NCBI GenBank assembly: GCA_900540095.1
Contig: UQEO01000031.1
Location: 1-20,959 of the forward strand
Reading direction: 5' to 3'
From: an uncultured Collinsella sp.
Lineage (GTDB): Bacteria; Actinomycetota; Coriobacteriia; Coriobacteriales; Coriobacteriaceae
DNA: 20,959 nt
The translations under genes were made by a program, and so were the position numbers. This document shows positions 1 through 9,171 of the stretch, piece after piece. The stretch's first letter is position 1; every line of letters starts with the position of its first letter. The notes under the pieces were generated by a model. The model did not search any database. It saw nothing but the letters and a program-made list of their open reading frames with translations, and had not been told where the DNA came from.

Positions 1-2
1 CA

Positions 3-1121
3 TCCTTTACCGAGCGCTATGCCACGCTGCGTCGCGCGACGGTTGCCTATGCCCCGCCCGAGATGCTCACCGACGATATTCCCGATCTGCGCGCTTTGCG
101 TATGTCGCCGGCGATCGACGTCTATGCCGCGGCAAGCACGGTTTACGAGCTCATTGCCGGCGTCGCGCCATACGAAGCCGCGCCGAGCACTTCGGGCACC
201 TCGGGTTCGCGCAAAAAGACGCGCGACATCGCGAGCCCCTACCGTCTCAAGATGGACACGCGGCCCGACTATCCCATTGGTGCCCATGCGCCCGGTTGTG
301 ATTTGACTCAGCTGCTTCGTCGTGAGCCCGATGTGGCGCTCGCCGCGGCCGAGCAGGCCCAGCAGCTAGGGCTTGAGCCGGATTCCGAAGAGCTACGCGA
401 TGCGCTGGCGTTTGTCGATGCCCAGCTGTTCGACGTGGTGATGGCCTGTCTGTCCAGGCATCAAAAAGATCGTCCCGAGCCGGCGGCGGTCGAGGCGGCG
501 CTCTCAGCGTTTTGTGACCACTATGCGCAAAATGTCGGCCGTTCGCTCCGCGGCGAGCCGCTCACGCCGTGCCCCATGGATGCGTCTGGCCGCGCGGTTC
601 GTCGCGCGCTGATGGTCGGCGCGACGGTCGTCTGTGGCGTGGTTTGGGCTGTGATCGTGGTTTCGGCCGCGCTGCTGGCGTCGGGCGCTCGCGTGACGGC
701 GACTTTGGGATCGCTCGTGTGGTCTGGGTCGCTACCGGGTATTATTGCCGCACTGGCGTTGGCGCTGCCAGGCATAGCCGGCGTTGCCGCGGGGGCGCTT
801 GTGCGCTATCGGCGCTCGGGCTTCCTGCAGGGTGTGCTTGCGCTTTCTGCCTGCGAGGTTCCGGTGCTGGTTGTGGCTGCATGTAGCGTATTTTCCCAAC
901 GCGCCGTGATGGGCGGCCTTGTTGCCGCTCTGGTTGCAACCTATACGCTTACGTGGTTTTTGCTTGCGATGGGCTTTGCCTTTGAACTTCCCGTTTCGGC
1001 ACCGCGACGCACAAAAGCCCAGATGGCGACTCCGCTTGCCGGTGGAGCCGCAGCTGCCCGTACTTTTGGCGGACCTGTCGAAGTATCGTCCGATTCTATT
1101 TCTACGACTAAGGAGGCCTAG
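3..1121 (+). CDS. Ser/Thr protein kinase, C-terminal part with four membrane segments (5' end outside window)
   Basis: The frame is open from base 3, so the gene begins upstream of the window. The first codons read RATVAYAPPEM, matching the APE motif of the kinase activation segment. It is followed by SPAIDVYAAASTVYELIAG, matching the helix-F region with its conserved Asp. HQKDRPEPAAV, near base 470, matches subdomain XI with its invariant Arg. The catalytic loop and ATP site are therefore off the window. After the kinase fold come four hydrophobic segments (about 600-690, 730-800, 820-900 and 905-975) and a short polar tail. A membrane-bound Hanks-type kinase with a C-terminal multi-pass anchor is inferred. 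An AAGGAGG at 1110-1116 just before its stop serves the next gene 3 bp downstream, an FHA-domain protein. FHA modules bind phosphothreonine, so the pair is a plausible kinase/reader unit. Confidence 0.78.
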   Translation, partial: SFTERYATLRRATVAYAPPEMLTDDIPDLRALRMSPAIDVYAAASTVYELIAGVAPYEAAPSTSGTSGSRKKTRDIASPYRLKMDTRPDYPIGAHAPGCDLTQLLRREPDVALAAAEQAQQLGLEPDSEELRDALAFVDAQLFDVVMACLSRHQKDRPEPAAVEAALSAFCDHYAQNVGRSLRGEPLTPCPMDASGRAVRRALMVGATVVCGVVWAVIVVSAALLASGARVTATLGSLVWSGSLPGIIAALALALPGIAGVAAGALVRYRRSGFLQGVLALSACEVPVLVVAACSVFSQRAVMGGLVAALVATYTLTWFLLAMGFAFELPVSAPRRTKAQMATPLAGGAAAARTFGGPVEVSSDSISTTKEA

Positions 1122-1124
1122 GTC

Positions 1125-2063
1125 ATGGCATCTCAAGTTGAGCTCACCCCATGCGGGGCCATGTTTGACATCTTTAAGCGCGCGGCGCATCTGAGCCATA
1201 TCGAGCTGTGCGGCTTGGTGCTTTCGTCCCGTCCGCTCGCCGACGGCCGCAGCCCGCAGAGCCGAGCCGCCGATCGCTCTTGGGTTTCCCGCTTTATCGT
1301 TCGCGCGCCGGTCGGCACGCTTCAGCATCGCTACTTTGCCGAATACGGTACCTCGGCTGCGCGTATTATGTCGCAACTGGCCCTGCGCCAGCGCAATCCC
1401 ATGGACTCCACGGCTGTGATCAATATGGTGTGCGGTCCTGCAGGTGAACCGATGGTACGCGCGCTCGAAGAGTGCCACCAGGACACGAATCTCTATCGCA
1501 ACGCGCTCGATCGCCTGTCCCAGGCGGCGGAACTCATGCCCGCCGAGCGCGCCGAGGCCGTGCTGGTGCTGTTTGTCGCCGTCGGTTGTTCGGCGGATGT
1601 GCGGTCCTCGGTGAACTATGCCATCGACTACGCGCACGCGACCTGTGGCGGAGGCACATCCACGCCGCGTTCGCTTGGCATGTCGATGACCGCGGGCGAA
1701 CGCGAACCCGCCCCGGCGCACCCCTTGGGCTTGCTGCGCGTACAAAACAGTTTTGTCGTGAGCGCCCCGCGCTGGATTCAGCCGAGTGAGCAGGGTGTTG
1801 AGATTGGCGCGCTGGCCACTGGCGAGGGCGATATTACCGACGTCGGCGACGATGTCTCGGCCCGCCATGCCCATATCTGGTGCGATGCTCAAAATATCTG
1901 ACACGTCGAGGACTTGTCGTCCACCAACGGAACCGTGGTGGTAAACGGGGCCACGCGCGTCTGCATTCAGGTCGAACCCGGCCGTTCCGCCCAACTCAAT
2001 CCCGGCGACGAGCTCAAGCTCGGCGAATCCACTACCTACGCCATTCTCTTCGGTGCCCTCTAG
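1125..2063 (+). pseudogene. FHA-domain protein interrupted by an in-frame TGA at 1899-1901
   Basis: The ATG at 1125 follows AAGGAGG (1110-1116) with an 8-nt gap. The frame runs 258 codons to TGA at 1899-1901, then stays open for 53 more codons to TAG at 2061-2063. The C-terminal part is an FHA domain: VEIGALATGEGD, then VSARHAHIWC (the S-x-R-H phosphothreonine-binding turn) come before the TGA. HVEDLSSTNGT and VVVNG (the STNGT and NG signatures) come after it, all in one frame. Joined with Trp, the strand reads NIWHVEDLSSTNGT, a normal FHA sequence, so TGG to TGA is the simplest explanation. The TGA is followed by C, a context known to favour readthrough. The first ~200 residues are not recognised. 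Without readthrough the product lacks half the FHA sandwich and is probably non-functional. Alternatives are a sequencing error or genuine readthrough. Confidence 0.7.
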
Positions 2064-2112
2064 CCGGCAGATAGGGACGTTCCTTTTCTGCCGGCACTTG
2101 GGGACACTCCTT
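2063..2112 (+). repeat. REP-like hairpin with GGGACGTTCCTT loop
   Basis: GCCGGCAGA (2063-2071) and TCTGCCGGC (2087-2095) form a perfect 9-bp stem around a 15-nt loop containing GGGACGTTCCTT. A second related word, GGGGACACTCCTT, follows at 2100-2112. The left arm shares its first base with the FHA gene's stop codon. The GGGGAC-nn-TC-TT word recurs four times at 7781-7882. Such short palindromes near gene ends resemble REP elements mobilised by RAYT transposases; no such transposase gene is in the window. Confidence 0.5.
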
Positions 2113-2215
2113 GGCGCACCAGAGCCGGTCGCCCAGGGATGGAGGGGCCATTTTGGCCCTTGGCAGTCACCCAAGGTAAACCTTTACCGCCCGCCTATAT
2201 TTGCCGAAATTACAC

Positions 2216-2233
2216 TTGACGGCGGGGTACAAT
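2216..2233 (+). promoter_or_regulatory. Candidate nifJ promoter (-10 TACAAT at 2228-2233)
   Basis: GGGGTACAAT ends at 2233 and is the best -10-like word upstream of nifJ. A perfect-looking TTGACG sits at 2216-2221, but only 6 nt away, too close for a standard -35. The same GGG-TAnnAT arrangement appears at 15467 and 16866, which suggests a -10 style with weak -35 dependence, as seen in other actinobacteria. The predicted start of transcription is near 2240, giving a leader of about 275 nt. Confidence 0.4.
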
Positions 2234-2514
2234 AAACCCGCATGCGGATTTCCGTTGCGGGCGCTTCCCATCGCCGGGGCGTGCCCGGGAGCATCCGGCA
2301 TGCGGCCTTTGCGGCGCTCGGTCATGTGCAAGACGGGTAGCTGGGCTTGTGGAGCGCGTGCAGCCCTCCTCGCCTCGGCATGCCTTCTCTCCACGCCATG
2401 TACCTGCTGCTGAGCCTGCCTGCCAGATGATTGGAAGCAACAGCGAAAATCCCATCACGCCAACATCCCGGCGATCGCCGGGGCCTGTATACCTATATGA
2501 GAGGAGAGGGGTAT
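2234..2514 (+). other. Long structured leader of nifJ
   Basis: This stretch has no convincing long gene. It contains several self-complementary words (CCCGCATGCGG near 2237, GGGCGTGCCC near 2277, and the two elements listed separately at 2467 and 2488). An ATG at 2242, only about 2 nt from the predicted transcription start, opens a 32-codon frame to TAG at 2338-2340. It could be a leaderless leader peptide, but nothing confirms translation. I compared it by eye with common riboswitch signatures (TPP, cobalamin) and found no match. Confidence 0.35.
2467..2482. promoter_or_regulatory. Perfect 16-bp palindrome upstream of nifJ
   Basis: CCCGGCGATCGCCGGG is a perfect palindrome 32 bp before the nifJ start codon. 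It could be an operator or the stem of a leader hairpin. No regulator is assigned. Confidence 0.4.

Positions 2515-2515
<1 letters not shown>
2488..2515 (+). promoter_or_regulatory. nifJ: Hairpin enclosing the nifJ ribosome-binding site
   Basis: TATACC (2488-2493) can pair with GGTATA (2510-2515), looping out the purine-rich Shine-Dalgarno GAGGAGAGG. The right arm includes the first base of the ATG. The stem is only 6 bp and A/T-rich, so it could act as a mild translational control or simply present the SD in a loop. Confidence 0.35.
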
Positions 2516-6054
<3,539 letters not shown>

Positions 6055-6064
6055 GTCTCCCACC

Positions 6065-6189
6065 GCAGGATCTGAGGGCTAACCTTCGCGGACGTCCTCG
6101 GACATGAAAGAACCCCCGCTGCGCACTACGTGCGGCGGGGGTTCTTTCGTCCTGCGGAGTGTCCGCGAAGGTTAGCCCTCAGATCCTGC
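6065..6189. repeat. 125-bp inverted-repeat element around the nifJ terminator
   Basis: Bases 6065-6093 and 6161-6189 are perfect 29-bp inverted repeats (arms start GCAGGATCTGAGG and end with its complement). They enclose the separate perfect hairpin of the nifJ terminator. Inside each arm are further small palindromes (GTCCTCGGAC near 6094; TCCTGCGGA near 6150). The whole could fold into a long stem or cruciform with a second hairpin at its tip. No coding capacity is credible. The left arm starts 11 bp after the nifJ stop codon. It may be a MITE/BIME-like repeat or a composite terminator; whether it recurs in the genome cannot be seen here. Confidence 0.7.
6106..6148. terminator. Intrinsic terminator of nifJ, probably bidirectional
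   Basis: GAAAGAACCCCCGC (6106-6119) pairs with GCGGGGGTTCTTTC (6135-6148), with an extra CGCAC/GTGCG-type pairing near the tip. The stem is very GC-rich in the middle with A/T ends (AAAGAA and TTCTTT), giving a T-rich 3' end in either direction. It lies about 50 bp after the nifJ stop. Confidence 0.85.
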
Positions 6190-6193
6190 TACG

Positions 6194-6281
6194 ACTACGT
6201 CCTCGGATTGTGTGGGCGGATGAAGGACGTAGTTGGCCGGGTATTCCGTCCCCTTCGCTGTTTCGCGGCTTTGCCGCGAAA
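6194..6281. repeat. Two further hairpins after nifJ
   Basis: ACTACGTCCT (6194-6203) pairs with AGGACGTAGT (6224-6233). TTTCGCGGC (6261-6269) pairs with GCCGCGAAA (6273-6281) around a 3-nt loop. The word ACGTCCTCGGA occurs at 6092-6102 and again at 6197-6207, linking this stretch with the inverted-repeat element. No gene is visible, and the short open frames lack ribosome-binding sites. The stretch 6282-6370 continues without recognisable features. Confidence 0.5.
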
Positions 6282-6554
6282 CCTCGCGTCACTTTGGGGA
6301 TGGATGGGGGACTTGGCTGTTGCCGCCTTTTCGGAGCGCTTCTTTATTCCTTTTGCTGGATGAAAAGCCCCTTGTTTTTGCAGGGGTGCATACTCGACTT
6401 ATAAGTGCATAGAATCTCGTATAGCGCGAGTAAGATATTGCGCTGTCCGTTTTGTGTTTAGCAGAGATGTAGTTTGCATAATCCGACATAATCCTCGCTT
6501 CATTTAAATAAAGTCGCACGTAAATTACGTAGATATGTCTGAGCTGGAGTTCTG

Positions 6555-6590
6555 TACGCTGAGCGGACAAAAACGACCGTTCACCGTTCC
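6555..6590 (+). promoter_or_regulatory. Candidate LytTR-type direct-repeat binding site upstream of arcC
   Basis: TACGCTGAG (6555-6563) and ACCGTTCAC (6576-6584) each match eight of nine positions of the published LytTR half-site [TA][AC][CA]GTTN[AG][TG], and are separated by exactly 12 nt, the typical spacing. A further overlapping ACCGTTC starts at 6583. The site lies about 45 bp upstream of the possible -10 TATAAA at 6629, a usual place for an activator. Two LytTR regulators are encoded further along the window. Binding itself is inferred. Confidence 0.4.
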
Positions 6591-6628
6591 GCTATTTTCA
6601 AAATGAATAAAATGAGCGATAAAGAGAA

Positions 6629-6634
6629 TATAAA
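6629..6634 (+). promoter_or_regulatory. Possible proximal -10 of arcC
   Basis: TATAAA follows GAGAA. No good -35 lies 16-18 nt upstream (AATAAA at 6606-6611), which would fit a promoter that needs an activator. This is a weak call. Confidence 0.25.
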
Positions 6635-6636
6635 CC

Positions 6637-6674
6637 TTAATAAACTCGCGTATCGCACGGACGCGGGTTATTAA
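6637..6674 (+). other. Leader hairpin before arcC
   Basis: TTAATAA (6637-6643) pairs with TTATTAA (6668-6674), and CTCGCGT (6645-6651) with ACGCGGG (6661-6667) including one G-U pair, leaving a single bulged A and a 9-nt loop. It lies about 20 nt before the Shine-Dalgarno sequence. There is no T-run after it, so it is not a normal terminator. It may stabilise the transcript or affect translation. Confidence 0.45.
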
Positions 6675-6709
6675 TGGGTTGTAGGCCTTTTACAGAAAGG
6701 ATTCCAGCA

Positions 6710-7672
6710 ATGTCTAAGCCTCTTGGCAAGCCCGATCGTATTGTCGTCGCCCTTGGCGGCAACGCCCTCGGCAACAACCCCGTCGAGCAGATCGAGGCCG
6801 TGAGCAACACCGCCCACGCCCTCCTCGGCCTCATCGAGCAGGGCAACGAGATCATCATCACCCACGGCAACGGCCCGCAGGTCGGCATGATCCAGAACGC
6901 CTTCGCCGCCGCCCACGACGCCATCGGCACCCCCGAGATGCCGCTGCCCGAGTGCGGCGCCATGTCCCAGGGCTACATTGGTTATCACCTGCAGCAGGGC
7001 ATCGGCCGCGAGATGCACAAGCGCTATAAGCGTTGGCACGCCGCCACCGTCGTCACCCAGATCGAGTGCGACCCGGACGACCCCGCGTTCAAGAACCCGA
7101 CCAAGCCCATCGGCCCCTTCTACACCGAGGAGCAGGCCAAGGAGTTCATGGCCGAGGATCCCTCCAAGGTCTTCGTCGAGGATTCCGGCCGCGGCTGGCG
7201 TCGCGTCGTCGCCTCCCCCGATCCCAAGAAGATCGTCGAGGCCGACTCCATCCTCAACCTGCTCGACAACGAGTTCATCGTCATCGCCTGCGGTGGCGGC
7301 GGCATCCCCGTCGTCCGCGACTACGAGAACAAGGGCTGCTACAAGGGCGTTCCCGCCGTCATCGACAAGGACCTGGGCGGCGAGCTGCTGGCCGAGGACT
7401 GCGACGCCGACGTTCTGTTCCTACTGACCGCCGTTGAGCATGTCGCCATCAACTTTGGCAAGCCCAACCAGGAGGAGCTCGAGGACCTCACCGCCGACGA
7501 GGCCGAGCGCCTGGCCGACGAGGGTCAGTTCGGCAAGGGTTCGATGGAGCCCAAGGTCCGCGCTGCCATCAAGTTCGCCCGTTCCCGCAAGGGCCGCACC
7601 TGCATCATCGGCGCTCTGGACAAGGCTGCCGAGACCATGGCCGGCCTCTCCGGTACCCGCATCCACGAGTAG
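6710..7672 (+). CDS. arcC: Carbamate kinase
   Basis: The enzyme transfers phosphate from carbamoyl phosphate to ADP, giving ATP plus carbamate (CO2 and ammonia), in the cytoplasm. The 320-aa product has the amino-acid-kinase fold signatures: VVALGGNAL (residues 12-20), ITHGNGPQVG (about 50-59), the PTKPIGPFY segment, DSGRGWRRVVASPDPKKI, VIACGGGGIPV, AVIDKDL and the C-terminal GLSGTRI. The ATG at 6710 is chosen because AGAAAGGA precedes it at good distance and the protein then starts just before the first strand; an in-frame ATG at 6674 lies inside the leader hairpin. No arginine deiminase or ornithine carbamoyltransferase gene adjoins it, so the source of carbamoyl phosphate is not shown. A strong terminator follows, so it is probably monocistronic. 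Confidence 0.96.
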   Translation: MSKPLGKPDRIVVALGGNALGNNPVEQIEAVSNTAHALLGLIEQGNEIIITHGNGPQVGMIQNAFAAAHDAIGTPEMPLPECGAMSQGYIGYHLQQGIGREMHKRYKRWHAATVVTQIECDPDDPAFKNPTKPIGPFYTEEQAKEFMAEDPSKVFVEDSGRGWRRVVASPDPKKIVEADSILNLLDNEFIVIACGGGGIPVVRDYENKGCYKGVPAVIDKDLGGELLAEDCDADVLFLLTAVEHVAINFGKPNQEELEDLTADEAERLADEGQFGKGSMEPKVRAAIKFARSRKGRTCIIGALDKAAETMAGLSGTRIHE

Positions 7673-7696
7673 TCTCTACTCTGTTGCCTCTCTGGT

Positions 7697-7716
7697 GGGC
7701 GCCAGGCAAAGCGCCC
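7697..7716. other. Small hairpin after arcC
   Basis: GGGCGC (7697-7702) pairs with GCGCCC (7711-7716) across an 8-nt loop, 24 bp after the arcC stop. There is no T-run; the true terminator follows. Confidence 0.4.
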
Positions 7717-7737
7717 GCAAACTAGCCTCTCTTCATG

Positions 7738-7770
7738 AGCCCCGCAGTCCGCTCCGACTGCGGGGCTTTT
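7738..7770 (+). terminator. Intrinsic terminator of arcC
   Basis: AGCCCCGCAGTC (7738-7749) and GACTGCGGGGCT (7756-7767) form a perfect 12-bp stem with a 6-nt loop, followed by TTTTG. Confidence 0.9.
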
Positions 7771-7780
7771 GCTATTCACC

Positions 7781-7882
7781 TAGTCATTGGGGACGTTCTT
7801 AGTCATTGGGGACGTTCTTAAATGACTAGTCAAACAAGAGCGTCCCCAATGACCACTCATTTAAGTCTGTCCCCAATGACTA
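7781..7882. repeat. Four-copy REP-like repeat cluster
   Basis: TAGTCATTGGGGACGTTCT stands at 7781-7799 and again immediately at 7800-7818, a perfect tandem 19-mer. Two reverse copies of the core follow: GTCCCCAATGAC at 7842-7853 and GTCCCCAATGACTA at 7869-7882. The set can fold into large stems. The last copy overlaps the stop codon of the minus-strand peptidase gene. The GGGGAC core is shared with the element at 2063-2112. Similar GGGGAC palindromes are known as RAYT-associated REP sequences in other bacteria; that link is inference. Confidence 0.8.
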
Positions 7883-8881
7883 GTAGTAGGCCCACATGGC
7901 TTCGACTTCGTTGAGGACCTCTACGACGCCCCAGCGGCGGGCGCTGCGGCTGGCCGAGTTGGGGTCGTAGACGCCAATCTGGTTGGCATCGTCGATGCCG
8001 TAGAGCACGATGTAGTGGCCTACGTTGGTAAACGTACCGGGGCGCACTGCGGCGATGACGGGCGCACCCGAGCGAAGTGCTTGTGTAATCGATTCGCGAT
8101 CGTTATAGAGCTGTGTTCCGTTGAGCCCCAGCTGCCACGCACCGCCTGTCATAAACGACCACTCGGTGGCACCAGTGGGGGCGTAGTTGCCGGCTTCGGC
8201 CAGTGCGCATATATCGACCGGCGTCTTATCGGTGTGGCCGGTCTTAAAGATATAGACCATGGTGAGGCAAGTGGGACCGCAAGCGTTTTCTCGAATAGTG
8301 CCACCGGCATAGGGCAGCTCCGACCATGCGGGGTCAATTTGGTAGATGTGGGGCATGGCGCCGGCCTGCCATTGCGAGCGTGGGGTCGAGAACGCAAAGG
8401 AGTAACCGGGCGCGACGGGAGCTTTAAGCAGCTTGTCCTCGGCAGTGGGCTCAAGACCGGCTGATCCGTGGGAGATACAGGATCCCAAAAACACAAAGAC
8501 GAGGCAGGCGGCAATGGAGCAAAGCGCAAGGCGTAGGCGGCGGGCCGGAAGCGCGTGGCTTGTGGTGTGCGACGCGGGGTGAGGGGCGGAATTGCCGCGA
8601 TCGCGTTGAGGTCGCGAAAAGGAGCGCTTGACGTAGTAGTCGGTCTTACGGCGATCGTAGCGGCGTGGCTGCGATGTGCCGGTCTGGCGTTGGCGTGTGC
8701 TCGTACTCACACGGTCTGACTGCTGCACGGTACGGCTTTGTTGCCGCGAAGAAGCCCCGGGCTGCTCTTGGGGGCGCTGCGGGTTGTCGTTGTCGGAGGT
8801 GCTTCTGGGCGTTGGCGTGGTGCGGCCGGCAAGGCGCACGCTTTGTGGCCGTTGGTCGCCGTCATTGTATCCGTATGCCAT
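7880..8881 (-). CDS. Membrane-anchored C39-like cysteine peptidase domain protein
   Basis: On the minus strand this is a 333-aa protein. Residues 1-112 are hydrophilic and low-complexity, rich in Gln, Arg, Ser, Thr and Pro. Residues 114-135 form a single membrane segment, followed by an extracytoplasmic domain. That domain has the papain-like pattern of the C39 group: YQIDPAW then RENACGPTCLTM (Cys201), VGHYIVLYGID (His289) and VYDPNSA (Asp306). Such domains cleave peptides, often at Gly-Gly; no ABC transporter is attached, so it is the stand-alone type. The ATG at 8881 is preferred (AAGG 8 nt upstream); a GTG at 8890 is the alternative. The motif LGSC at the end of the membrane segment resembles a lipobox, but the long basic N-terminus makes lipidation doubtful. 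The stop codon lies in the REP-like repeat, so the original C-terminus may have been altered. Confidence 0.8.
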   Translation of the reverse strand: MAYGYNDGDQRPQSVRLAGRTTPTPRSTSDNDNPQRPQEQPGASSRQQSRTVQQSDRVSTSTRQRQTGTSQPRRYDRRKTDYYVKRSFSRPQRDRGNSAPHPASHTTSHALPARRLRLALCSIAACLVFVFLGSCISHGSAGLEPTAEDKLLKAPVAPGYSFAFSTPRSQWQAGAMPHIYQIDPAWSELPYAGGTIRENACGPTCLTMVYIFKTGHTDKTPVDICALAEAGNYAPTGATEWSFMTGGAWQLGLNGTQLYNDRESITQALRSGAPVIAAVRPGTFTNVGHYIVLYGIDDANQIGVYDPNSASRSARRWGVVEVLNEVEAMWAYY

Positions 8882-9062
8882 TCGAATCACCTTGCCTCAT
8901 GTGTAACTTGTCTATCCTACATAAAAAGATGCACGACACATGGGCATGTGCGCCAAAAGCCTGACAAATGGTATGAACGTTGCCGCGCCGCGCGCCAAGC
9001 GTCACGGCAACAGGTATTCAAAAGCAGACAAGATGAAAGCGTCCAAGACGAATGACGTCTCC

Positions 9063-9093
9063 CGCCGTTCGTCCCAAAAACGGCGCCGCTCGT
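9063..9093. promoter_or_regulatory. Imperfect 10-bp direct repeat at 21-bp spacing, LytTR-site-like
   Basis: CGCCGTTCGT (9063-9072) and CGCCGCTCGT (9084-9093) differ at one base and lie exactly 21 bp apart, which is two helical turns. The 9-bp cores GCCGTTCGT and GCCGCTCGT match eight and seven of nine positions of the LytTR half-site and have the typical 12-nt gap. The same spacing is seen upstream of arcC. Confidence 0.4.
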
Positions 9094-9171
9094 TTTGCAG
9101 TTCTGCCTTCGGTCGAGCCACAAGCGGCGCTGCTGTGCCAAGGCCGTATCTTAAAGCCATGAAATAAAAGC

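Larger units (their letters stand above)
6371..6709 (+). other. AT-rich upstream control region of arcC
   Basis: From about 6371 the composition turns clearly AT-rich compared with the flanking genes, and no gene is visible. A possible early promoter is TTTGCA (6377-6382), 17 nt, TATAAG (6400-6405). A direct repeat CATAATCC occurs at 6477-6484 and 6487-6494, one helical turn apart. The LytTR-like site, the proximal -10 and the leader hairpin are listed separately. The region reads as a regulated promoter with a long non-coding upstream part. Confidence 0.5.

Noticed and set aside
732..2174. 480-codon minus-strand frame opposite the kinase and FHA genes
   Set aside because: It crosses two opposite-strand genes and an intergenic repeat, and its translation has no recognisable fold.
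2201..2413. 70-codon frame in the nifJ leader
   Set aside because: It starts with TTG before the predicted transcription start and has no SD; composition looks non-coding.
2234..2514. Known riboswitch or SRP/6S RNA in the nifJ leader
   Set aside because: GGAAGCAAC near 2433 recalled the SRP RNA loop, but the full GGAAGGAAGC motif and the flanking helix are absent; no TPP or cobalamin signature is present.
6130..6404. Short plus-strand frames after nifJ
   Set aside because: They run through the terminator and inverted repeats, lack ribosome-binding sites and show no conserved motif.
7781..7882. CRISPR array
   Set aside because: The four copies are in both orientations, two are directly adjacent without spacers, and no cas gene is present.
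8940..9167. 75-codon frame in the divergent intergenic region
   Set aside because: No Shine-Dalgarno, very basic random-like composition, and it overlaps the direct repeat and the start of the leader hairpins.
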